DNA from: Thermoproteota archaeon | Lineage (GTDB): Archaea > Korarchaeota > JAOZGF01 | Direction of reading: 5' to 3' | Assembly: GCA_027491845.1 (NCBI GenBank) | Contig: JAOZGF010000123.1 | Span: forward strand, 1 to 5,636 | DNA: 5,636 nucleotides | Shown here: positions 1-3,894 of the stretch, in pieces | How the letters are laid out: each line of letters opens with the position of its first letter | How positions within the stretch are numbered: the first letter of the stretch is position 1 | Notes under the pieces: generated by a model | The model's input: the letters and a program-made list of their open reading frames with translations, nothing else | Told to the model about the DNA's origin: nothing | Database searches by the model: none | Translations under genes and position numbers: made by a program

Positions 1-1
1 G

Positions 2-250
2 ACGGAATTTCGAGGAAAACTTCACGAGCTTGGTTATTCAGCGGATGCGGTGTCAATTCTCGTCGCCCTGGAGCAATTGAAGAAAGTACAGGAGCCCAAG
101 AGGCTCACAAAGAGCGAGGTATTGAGGGCGTGGCGTAAGGGGATCATCAGTGAGAAGGAGGCCCGTGAACGCTTACTAGCTCAAAACATTCACCCGCAGG
201 ACGTAGAAATCCTGCTGGAAATGTATAGGACAGGAGGTGAGGGAAGTTAG
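2..250 (+). CDS. C-terminal fragment of a protein with helical repeats (5' partial)
   Basis: The frame is open to the left edge, so the true start lies outside the window. The GTG at 50 is internal: coding-like sequence continues upstream of it, in frame from base 2. The visible 82 residues are charged and helical. They hold one full copy and one trailing half copy of a repeat: a helix rich in Lys and Glu, then a short 'KGIIS.KEAR.RL' hairpin-like segment, then a loop and a 'DVEILLEMY' helix. The first visible residues ('KLHELGYSADAVSILVAL') align with the end of the complete copy ('RLLAQNIHPQDVEILLEMY'). Similar helical repeats (..G.IS..EA...L...G....DA..LL) are familiar at the C-termini of phage structural proteins such as portal or minor head proteins. 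Assigning this gene to a virion protein is inference. It is followed directly by small genes on the same strand. Confidence 0.8.
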   Translation, partial: TEFRGKLHELGYSADAVSILVALEQLKKVQEPKRLTKSEVLRAWRKGIISEKEARERLLAQNIHPQDVEILLEMYRTGGEGS

Positions 251-347
251 AAGGAAAAAGGAAGAGGAGGAACCGTACAAATTTTTTAAAATCCTCAGAG
301 AAAGAAAAAGAAAAGGAGGTGAGGTGAAAGGTGAGCGAAAAAGTTAG
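237..347 (+). CDS. Possible very small basic protein (36 aa), uncertain
   Basis: GTG at 237 opens a 36-codon frame ending in TAG at 345-347. It overlaps the gene before by 14 bases and the gene after by 17. The product would be almost entirely charged (runs of Arg, Lys and Glu) around one short aromatic segment (PYKFFKIL). Such overlaps occur elsewhere in this operon (8 bases at 790, 17 at 1553), and the frame would fill the only large gap in the operon. Against it: the purine-rich leader gives an Arg/Lys/Glu-rich translation almost automatically, and the GGAGGTGA sequence overlaps the proposed start instead of lying before it. The segment may simply be a leader for the gene at 331. Confidence 0.25.
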   Translation: MREVRRKKEEEEPYKFFKILRERKRKGGEVKGERKS

Positions 348-564
348 CACGGCAAAGATAACGTCGCTTAGCACAATTGCACTAATGTTTCTAATGCTCG
401 CAAAAGACCTGCTGCAAGCTGGAAACGTTGAAGCAGGCCTAGCGGCTGGAATCCTCGGCATCGTGCTGCTAGTCATCGCAATCTACACGGGCATAAGCGA
501 CATAACCAGAATCGCCGTGTTGAAAGCCATGACAACTAGGAAAAGGAAGAGGAAGGAAGAATGA
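331..564 (+). CDS. Small membrane protein with two hydrophobic helices and a basic tail
   Basis: GTG at 331 is chosen because a strong AGGAGGTGAG ribosome binding site ends about 8 bases before it. The 77-residue product has a short polar N-terminus, a moderately hydrophobic helix (about residues 11-24), a short polar turn (KDLLQAGNVE), a strongly hydrophobic helix (about 34-54) and a highly basic tail (RKRKRK, 70-75) that should stay in the cytoplasm. Two architectures known from viruses fit: class II holins (two TM helices, charged tail), and major coat proteins of archaeal spindle-shaped viruses, which are also small with two hydrophobic helices. The sequence alone does not decide between them, and no family is recognised. 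It overlaps the next gene by 4 bases (ATGA), suggesting translational coupling. Confidence 0.8.
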   Translation: MSEKVSTAKITSLSTIALMFLMLAKDLLQAGNVEAGLAAGILGIVLLVIAIYTGISDITRIAVLKAMTTRKRKRKEE

Positions 565-797
565 CGGAAATAAGCGATGAATACGCAGTTGCGTGGTTTA
601 AACAAAACATACTTGCACAAAAAGCAGCGTTAAAAGCTAACAAGACAAGGATAGCCTTCCTCCAGGGCTTTCAGGTCACGAACTTGTCGCTGGAGGAAGC
701 CTACGATCACATGACCAAGAAAACAGAAGTAGGGGTTAAACTGCTTCAAGTCGTAAAGCATTACTTGAAATGGAAGGGAGAGAAAGGGAATGGTTAG
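561..797 (+). CDS. Small helical protein of unknown function
   Basis: ATG at 561 overlaps the previous stop (ATGA), and a purine-rich GGAAGAGGAAGGA precedes it. The 78-residue product is predicted to be mostly helical, with an Ala/Lys-rich helix (about residues 10-28), a loop at QGFQVTNLS, and a second helical half (about 43-72). It has no Cys, no signal peptide and no TM segment, and no family is recognised. It overlaps the peptidase gene by 8 bases, so the membrane protein, this protein and the peptidase are likely made together. A role as a partner or scaffold of either neighbour is possible but is only inference from position. Confidence 0.75.
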   Translation: MTEISDEYAVAWFKQNILAQKAALKANKTRIAFLQGFQVTNLSLEEAYDHMTKKTEVGVKLLQVVKHYLKWKGEKGNG

Positions 798-1569
798 GGT
801 TCTAGTTATCACGCCGAATTTCGAGACAGCCACACGGTGGGGAAGCCACTGGGTGAAAAACAAGGCAGCCAAATTCCTTGGCGAGGCAGGATACGATGTG
901 TGCTTGCTTGAAAGCGACAGAGCAACACGTTTCTACTTCGAGAGAGAGGTTTTGGACGCTGTATACGTTACGTTGATCGGGCACGGCAACGAGAACGTTG
1001 TAACAGGCCAGAACTACGACGTCCTGCTGAATACGGCGTGGTTCCCCGAGGATCGGCCCCTGGTTGAAGCTAAGCACTTCCACATGCTTTCCTGCAAAGT
1101 TGGGGCGAAACTAGGCAAGCTGCTTGTTGAACAAGGTGCAATCGCCTTCCACGGCTACGATGACACCTTCTATTTCCTCTACAACCCCGATAATTACCCT
1201 GACGGCAGGGCTAGACCGTTTTTCGAGGCAGACCAAACAATAGATAAGTGCCTTGCAGCTAGGAAGACGCATGGGCAGGCTGTGAACGAAACATTCAAGG
1301 CATGGGAGAAAGAAATAGCTAAAGCCGATCCACTGACGCAGATGTGGCTTGTGTGGGACAGAGATCACTATGTTTTTTATGGGAACAGGAATGCAAGGCT
1401 TCCTAAGCCTGAAAAGCCGTCTGAAAAGAAAACGTACGAGATGACTGCTTCCCTGCGTGGAAGCGGATATTTAATGCTCAAATGGTGGAAATTCAAATTT
1501 ACACCCCCGTTCTACTTCAGGGGGGAGATTAGAGGGGAGGTGAAGGAAAAAGATGAGCGCGGTAAGTGA
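790..1569 (+). CDS. Predicted clan CD (C25/caspase-like) cysteine peptidase
   Basis: ATG at 790 follows GGGAGAGAAAGGGA. The 259-residue protein starts directly with a hydrophobic strand (VRVLVITP) and has no signal peptide. It then shows the alternating strand and helix order of the caspase-like fold: a helix and a second strand (YDVCLLES, 35-42); a strand ending in the His-Gly dyad (YVTLIGHGN; His65, Gly66); a TGQN motif (72-75); a strand ending in the candidate nucleophile (HFHMLSC; Cys102); a helix (KLGKLLVEQ); and a strand with a following aromatic-acidic loop (AIAFHGYDDTFYF). Near residues 194-204, 'YVFYGNRNARL' resembles the 'GDP..RL' segment that ends C25-type domains. About 45 basic, aromatic residues follow. 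The fold and dyad are seen in sequence; the protease activity is inferred. In an operon of this kind it could mature virion proteins or help release by cutting surface-layer protein. A CHAT-type regulated protease is the main alternative. Confidence 0.75.
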   Translation: MVRVLVITPNFETATRWGSHWVKNKAAKFLGEAGYDVCLLESDRATRFYFEREVLDAVYVTLIGHGNENVVTGQNYDVLLNTAWFPEDRPLVEAKHFHMLSCKVGAKLGKLLVEQGAIAFHGYDDTFYFLYNPDNYPDGRARPFFEADQTIDKCLAARKTHGQAVNETFKAWEKEIAKADPLTQMWLVWDRDHYVFYGNRNARLPKPEKPSEKKTYEMTASLRGSGYLMLKWWKFKFTPPFYFRGEIRGEVKEKDERGK

Positions 1570-2056
1570 AATTGAAAGCAACCTGTTGCTCAGGCACCTG
1601 CCTAGGCCGTCTGGAGCTGTCAGGGAAGAGTTCATTGGAACTGTGAGGCTTGGAGTGACGCTTGACAGTTTCGTGGTGAGCTGGAACATTGTTAAGCCCG
1701 TTGTACCTTGCAGGCTTTCGTTTCTCTGCTGCAGTACAACGTACCTGCCTGTCTTCGCTCCAACGGGCTGGGTTTGGATCCAGCCGCCCGAGGGAAGCCT
1801 GGAGATCCCGATAAACTACTTCATTGAGTTCATGCGGTGGCATGCGTACATGCCAGTCCGTGTACAAGTCAGTGGCTGGAAGAAAACGGAGAAGGAATAT
1901 CTTCAGCCTTGGACGGTGATTTCAGCGCATTTCTGGCCTTCCAGCTGGGAGCTGAAGCCTCGATACTACGTCAGGTGGAAGCCTCACCCTGTTTGGCACC
2001 CTGAAGAGCGCAAATGCAGGCCCTGCAAGTTTGAGGAGCTAAAAGGAGAACTCTAA
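1553..2056 (+). CDS. Trp-rich protein of unknown function
   Basis: ATG at 1553 lies about 9 bases after a strong GGGGAGGTGA site, inside the end of the peptidase gene (17-base overlap). The product is 167 residues with ten Trp (44, 73, 75, 96, 109, 120, 128, 132, 142, 148), about 6 percent, plus many Pro and Tyr. The middle looks beta-rich (TGWVWIQPPEGSLEIPINYF). The C-terminus has a basic aromatic stretch (residues 137-149) and a CRPC pair (155 and 158); three more Cys lie at 53, 59 and 60. There is no signal peptide or clear TM helix. Such Trp and Pro content suits an exposed beta-sandwich, for example a virion or ligand-binding protein, but no family is recognised. It is the last gene before a T10 terminator. 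Coupling to the peptidase suggests it could be the partner or substrate of that enzyme. Confidence 0.8.
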   Translation: MSAVSEIESNLLLRHLPRPSGAVREEFIGTVRLGVTLDSFVVSWNIVKPVVPCRLSFLCCSTTYLPVFAPTGWVWIQPPEGSLEIPINYFIEFMRWHAYMPVRVQVSGWKKTEKEYLQPWTVISAHFWPSSWELKPRYYVRWKPHPVWHPEERKCRPCKFEELKGEL

Positions 2057-2147
2057 ATTTTTTTTTTCGACTAGGCGCTGGCAAACAGAGCTAGAAACGC
2101 TTGAGGAATTGTTAAAAACAGTGCAAAATATGCGCAGAGAGAGATAA
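2043..2147 (+). other. Coding-like stretch without a start, in another frame across the end of the Trp-rich gene
   Basis: In the frame that opens after TAA 2040-2042, 34 codons run to TAA 2145-2147. The second half reads as a convincing amphipathic helix (WQTELETLEELLKTVQNMRR). No ATG, GTG or TTG precedes the helix, so it could be made only by a frame change near the CTA AAA GGA at 2039-2047, or it is the remnant of a longer gene that the T10 tract (read as Phe-Phe-Phe) now interrupts. It may also be chance. Confidence 0.25.
2058..2067 (+). terminator. T10 tract ending the plus-strand operon
   Basis: Ten T residues begin one base after the stop codon of the Trp-rich gene. Oligo-T tracts without a GC stem are the usual intrinsic terminators of archaea. 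The next gene on this strand starts only at 4861. Confidence 0.75.
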
Positions 2148-2150
2148 GGG

Positions 2151-2167
2151 TTGGATGTTTCATCCAA
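2151..2167. repeat. Perfect hairpin between the two convergent terminators
   Basis: TTGGATG and CATCCAA form a perfect 7-bp stem around a TTT loop. A TTTATAAA sequence follows at 2169-2176. It lies midway between the T10 tracts of the two converging operons. No gene is supported between 2068 and 2212 apart from the coding-like stretch ending at 2147. Confidence 0.5.
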
Positions 2168-2185
2168 TTTATAAATGTTACGGTT

Positions 2186-2195
2186 AAAAAAAAAA
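2186..2195 (-). terminator. T10 tract ending the minus-strand operon
   Basis: Ten A residues on the plus strand read as T10 on the minus strand, 17 bases after the stop of the last minus-strand gene. It mirrors the T10 of the plus-strand operon, giving a tail-to-tail arrangement. Confidence 0.7.
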
Positions 2196-2212
2196 TAGGG
2201 AGTTGGCCGGGC

Positions 2213-2545
2213 CTAGAAAAAGGAAGAATAGTAAAGTTTAAGCCACCGCCTTAATGCTTTAATGCGGGCATAAGTATACGTTGCGTTGACACTAGTAACA
2301 ACGCTGGCGGTGACAGGAGCAAATGTCTCCAGCACTGCCAGAGCCCTAGCCCGCCCGAATTGGGCGGTTTCTAGGGCCCACAGCAGGTCGTGAAGCACCT
2401 TGGGCCCTATTTTTGACACCTCCTCTTGAAACTCTTGGTATAGTTCATAGTCTAGGTCTTCCTCCCTTCCAGCGCCAGGGAGGAAGAACCTATAGCGTTG
2501 GCGAAATAGATCTTCTTCGCTGATTTCAATTTCTTCCTTCCCCAT
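2213..2545 (-). CDS. Small helical protein of unknown function
   Basis: Two ATG codons are possible. The one at 2545 is preferred because GAGG lies 5 bases before it; the one at 2560 has no ribosome binding site. The product from 2545 is 110 residues. An acidic N-terminus (EEIEISEEDLF) is followed by a short basic aromatic segment (RQRYRFFLP), an acidic helix (residues 31-43), then long helices covering about residues 44-100, and a basic aromatic end (RRWLKLYYSSFF). An Ala/Val/Thr-rich stretch (APVTASVVTSVNAT) is only mildly hydrophobic and is not a clear TM helix. No family is recognised. The start lies inside the 3' end of the RHH gene (20-base overlap), so translation is probably coupled. 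It is the last gene of the minus-strand operon. Confidence 0.75.
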   Translation of the reverse strand: MGKEEIEISEEDLFRQRYRFFLPGAGREEDLDYELYQEFQEEVSKIGPKVLHDLLWALETAQFGRARALAVLETFAPVTASVVTSVNATYTYARIKALRRWLKLYYSSFF

Positions 2546-2675
2546 CTTCACCTCTTCCATAAACTTTTAAGACCGCCTGAGAAATCAGGCGGCCGAGGTC
2601 GCCCTTCCTACGGGCTTTTTTTCGGAGGAGGCGGTCAGCCTCCTCCGTAATGACGACGTGGATGCGGGGAGTCAT
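2526..2675 (-). CDS. Ribbon-helix-helix DNA-binding protein (49 aa)
   Basis: ATG at 2675 overlaps the previous stop (ATGA), with GGAGGG about 9 bases upstream. The 49-residue product has the complete RHH order: a short N-terminal beta strand (PRIHVVIT, residues 3-10), helix 1 (EEADRLLRKKARRKG, 11-25), a KGDL turn typical of RHH proteins, helix 2 (LGRLISQAVLKVYG, 27-40) and a Gly-rich tail. RHH proteins bind operators as dimers through the paired strands; strand residues Arg4 and His6 are candidates for base contacts. Small RHH regulators are among the commonest proteins of archaeal viruses and plasmids. The gene carries three perfect inverted repeats of 12, 10 and 8 bp, so its mRNA should be highly structured. 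It may control the promoter at 3144-3202, the start of its own transcription unit; that is inference. Confidence 0.8.
   Translation of the reverse strand: MTPRIHVVITEEADRLLRKKARRKGDLGRLISQAVLKVYGRGEDGEGRN
2573..2592. repeat. Perfect 8-bp hairpin inside the RHH gene
   Basis: CCGCCTGA and TCAGGCGG pair around a 4-base loop. It lies within codons for 'RLISQAV'. The CCGCCT arm can pair alternatively with AGGCGG in the neighbouring 2623-2647 hairpin, so the two structures could compete. Confidence 0.6.
2623..2647. repeat. Perfect 10-bp hairpin inside the RHH gene
   Basis: CGGAGGAGGC and GCCTCCTCCG pair around a 5-base loop, within codons for 'TEEADRLLR'. An A7 run (minus strand) follows it, which is not a terminator on the coding strand. 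Confidence 0.65.
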
Positions 2676-2699
2676 TGCCCCCTGCCCTCCACGTCGTCA
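2651..2699 (-). promoter_or_regulatory. 12-bp hairpin enclosing the RHH start codon and ribosome binding site
   Basis: TGACGACGTGGA and TCCACGTCGTCA are perfect complements 25 bases apart. On the minus-strand mRNA the upstream arm covers the GGA of the ribosome binding site, and an inner GGGG/CCCC stem leaves the AUG in the apical loop. The hairpin would hide the start of the RHH gene until ribosomes finishing the gene before it, whose last codons form the upstream arm, open it. This is a plausible design for translational coupling. The pairing is seen directly; the regulatory role is inferred. Confidence 0.5.
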
Positions 2700-2821
2700 A
2701 CTCCGAGGAAGCACGGGCAATCCCGTGCATCCTCAGTATTATACCAAGGAAAGTGGTAGTCGCACGCCCCATGGGGGGCATAATGGCTATGGATGCAGCG
2801 ATCGCAATTTAATTCATCCAA
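2672..2821 (-). CDS. Small Cys/His-rich protein, probably metal-binding (49 aa)
   Basis: TTG at 2821 is chosen because GGAGG lies 8 bases upstream; two in-frame GTG codons at 2830 and 2827 overlap that site. The 49-residue product has CDRC (residues 6-9), a His-rich loop (HSHYAPHG), another Cys at 20 followed by an aromatic segment (CDYHFPWYN), and CPC (35-37) followed by FLG. The order C..C, C.Y...W, C.CF is typical of small zinc- or metal-binding modules in archaeal viruses and plasmids and is hard to explain by chance. The start is 18 bases after the previous stop, and the stop overlaps the RHH start (ATGA). The GCACGGG/CCCGTGC hairpin and a CCCCATGGGG palindrome lie within the coding sequence. 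Function is unknown; pairing with an RHH regulator suggests a control role. Confidence 0.7.
   Translation of the reverse strand: MDELNCDRCIHSHYAPHGACDYHFPWYNTEDARDCPCFLGVDDVEGRGQ
2705..2734. repeat. Two-part hairpin inside the Cys-rich gene
   Basis: GCACGGG (2711-2717) and CCCGTGC (2722-2728) pair around a 4-base loop. After one A-A mismatch the stem continues with GAGGA (2705-2709) and TCCTC (2730-2734). It overlaps the codons for the CPC motif. Palindromes CCCCATGGGG (2767-2776) and GCGATCGC (2798-2805) lie further upstream in the same gene. Confidence 0.6.
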
Positions 2822-2839
2822 CGCCACCACCTCCTACTT

Positions 2840-3121
2840 CTACTCTGGAGCAGGTGGAACCTGCCCCGAGTTAACCTCCACGGCGGTAATTAACGGGGTG
2901 GCCAGAAAGACCACCCAAACCCATACGGTTTTGCCTTGGGCTATAAGCTGGTTTGCGTAGTTTTTTAATCCGCGGCCAATAGTAGGCCTGGCCTTGGCCG
3001 TGACGTTATATGTTTTGCCTTGTTTGCCTTGAAGTGTAAGCTGAACTAGGGCATACTTGCGTAGCCCTTTTTCAACAAAATTGACTTGCCTAACAGATTT
3101 AACTTGTTGCCAAACACCCAC
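2840..3121 (-). CDS. Small beta-rich protein of unknown function
   Basis: GTG at 3121 is preceded by GGGGGTGG five bases away, and an in-frame TAA directly before it fixes the N-terminus. The product is 93 residues. It looks like a compact mixed fold: strands around residues 22-30 (KYALVQLTL) and 36-45 (KTYNVTAKAR), a helix at 50-62 (RGLKNYANQLIAQ), then a very hydrophobic stretch (64-84, rich in Val and Trp) and a Pro-rich tail. The hydrophobic stretch could be a TM segment or the paired core strands of an OB-like fold; the strand-helix-strand order makes the soluble fold more likely. A small tandem duplication (TTTGCCTTG twice) encodes the QGKQGK loop. It is the first gene after the internal promoter. 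Family unknown. Confidence 0.75.
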   Translation of the reverse strand: MGVWQQVKSVRQVNFVEKGLRKYALVQLTLQGKQGKTYNVTAKARPTIGRGLKNYANQLIAQGKTVWVWVVFLATPLITAVEVNSGQVPPAPE

Positions 3122-3143
3122 TTAAACCACCCCCATTTTTTTT

Positions 3144-3202
3144 ACACATGTATATATGTGCATGTGGTTATATTTAAAGTTTACGTTTTTGAACACATGT
3201 TC
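3144..3202 (-). promoter_or_regulatory. Internal promoter with repeated CACATG sites
   Basis: On the minus strand a TTTAAATA box (3171-3178) should place transcription start near 3148, leaving a leader of about 27 bases before the GTG at 3121. A second possible box, CATATATACA, lies at about 3150-3159. CACATG occurs at 3145-3150, as its complement CATGTG at 3161-3166 (an inverted pair across the start point), and again at 3194-3199 inside GAACA-CA-TGTTC, a perfect 5-bp inverted repeat. Sites on both sides of the TATA box are what a repressor such as an RHH or wHTH protein would need. The box and repeats are seen; the role is inferred. Confidence 0.5.
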
Positions 3203-3212
3203 ACAGGTATGT

Positions 3213-3353
3213 TTAACAAAAATTAAACATCGCTGGCAAGTGCTTTATCATCTCGTTCACCGCGTCAAGCAAACTCTTCGTAAACCAGACGAGAAAAAGA
3301 ATGAAGGCTGCTCCAATGAGCAGCTCAACCAAAAGTTGCGCTTTACTGCACAT
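3213..3353 (-). CDS. One-TM small membrane protein (46 aa)
   Basis: ATG at 3353 lies one base beyond the previous stop, 7 bases after GGAGATC, which is inside the end of the preceding gene. The 46-residue product has a short polar N-terminus (MCSKAQ), one strong TM helix (about residues 7-24, LLVELLIGAAFILFLVWF), then a mixed basic and acidic amphipathic segment (TKSLLDAVNEMIKHLPAMF) and a final Cys. The basic residues just after the helix suggest that the C-terminal part faces the cytoplasm. The clean ribosome binding site and tight spacing support it as a gene. It is the last gene before the internal promoter. Function is unknown; small TM proteins in such elements can be virion, egress or superinfection-exclusion proteins. 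Confidence 0.7.
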   Translation of the reverse strand: MCSKAQLLVELLIGAAFILFLVWFTKSLLDAVNEMIKHLPAMFNFC

Positions 3354-3354
3354 T

Positions 3355-3693
3355 TCAATAGATCTCCTTCGTAAAGCCTTCCACAACTTCCTCCTCGCTC
3401 CAAGGCTGCTTCATAGCCCTGCGGAGGAGTTCAGCCATCGCTTTCAGGAGTTCCCTCGCCTCTCCTTTTTTTGCGGGGAAAGTACATGTCCACTTGGCCC
3501 ACCTTGTTTCCAAGCCATCTTCTTTGACGCTTCTGACCCACCTTTTCTCGAAAGCCAGGAAATCGCCGTAGCGGCCCTTAAGCAACGCTAAACGTAGCAC
3601 CAGCATCGGTTCTCCCTTCTCCGTCTTCCTGAGAACCACATACCCGAAATCCCTGAGGATCTCGGGTACAAAACGTTTCTCCTCTTTGCTCAT
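3355..3693 (-). CDS. Possible single-stranded nucleic-acid-binding protein
   Basis: ATG at 3693 follows GAGGAGGAATGAGGC, 3 bases after the previous stop. The 112-residue product starts with a short helix (EILRDFG), continues with a set of likely strands rich in aromatic and basic residues (GYVVLRK, MLVLRLALLKGRYGDFLAFEKRWVRS, WAKWTCTFPAKKG; residues 17-77), and ends with a long helix (EARELLKAMAELLRRAMK, 78-95) and an acidic tail. Curved sheets with exposed aromatic and Arg/Lys residues followed by one long helix recall PC4-like folds and the ThermoDBP single-stranded DNA-binding proteins of Thermoproteales. No signature is decisive, so this is a fold guess at low confidence; that it is a gene is well supported. 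Confidence 0.8.
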   Translation of the reverse strand: MSKEEKRFVPEILRDFGYVVLRKTEKGEPMLVLRLALLKGRYGDFLAFEKRWVRSVKEDGLETRWAKWTCTFPAKKGEARELLKAMAELLRRAMKQPWSEEEVVEGFTKEIY

Positions 3694-3696
3694 GCC

Positions 3697-3891
3697 TCAT
3701 TCCTCCTCATCATTAGCTATAAGCTTTTTCAAGTTCTTTGTCCTCTTTTCAAACCACTCAAGGATCCTAGGATGTATTTCATTACTTCCGTGGTGCTGGA
3801 TAAGGTGTTTAGCAAGTTCAAGGTCTATCTTGTCGTCTATGTATTCTAGTAATTTTGCCCGTAACTCTGCCTTTTTCATGTTCTTGCTCAT
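3697..3891 (-). CDS. Small helical protein of unknown function (64 aa)
   Basis: ATG at 3891 follows GAGGATTAAGCG, 3 bases after the previous stop. The 64-residue product is entirely charged helix: a basic start (MSKNMKKAELRAKLLEY), an acidic helix (IDDKIDLELAKHLIQHH), a short GSNEIHP break near residues 35-41, a helix rich in Lys (RILEWFEKRTKNLKKLI) and an acidic end (NDEEE). The helix, loop, helix arrangement could dimerise or bind a partner. No HTH signature is clear and no family is recognised. It sits between a Cys-rich protein and a possible nucleic-acid-binding protein in a tightly spaced operon. Confidence 0.75.
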   Translation of the reverse strand: MSKNMKKAELRAKLLEYIDDKIDLELAKHLIQHHGSNEIHPRILEWFEKRTKNLKKLIANDEEE

Positions 3892-3894
3892 CGC

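Noticed and set aside
2068..2212. Small genes or tRNA in the convergent gap
   Set aside because: No tRNA arms or GTTCGA-type motif were found, and the minus-strand frames are Ser-rich and unconvincing. Only terminators, one hairpin and the start-less coding-like stretch are supported.
2564..2571. CTTAAAAG as a TATA box for the gene at 2545
   Set aside because: It lies within the RHH coding sequence of the same operon, and the gene at 2545 already has a ribosome binding site suited to coupled translation.
2600..2622. GCCC...GGGC followed by T7 on the plus strand, resembling an intrinsic terminator
   Set aside because: There is no plus-strand gene upstream to be ended, the stem is only 4 bp, and on the coding strand the run is A7 (Lys codons of the RHH protein).
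2571..2830. Structured non-coding RNA, integron-like site or hairpin-type origin
   Set aside because: The hairpins are real, but two well-supported minus-strand genes with ribosome binding sites and recognisable protein patterns cover the whole region. I report the hairpins as features within coding sequence.
2650..2874. Plus-strand open frame of 74 codons
   Set aside because: It is the reverse side of the Cys-rich and RHH genes, has a Pro/Ser/Gly-rich product without structure, and has no convincing ribosome binding site or promoter.
3156..3591. Plus-strand open frames at 3156-3374 and 3301-3591
   Set aside because: They lie opposite better minus-strand genes and the internal promoter, and their products show no protein-like pattern.
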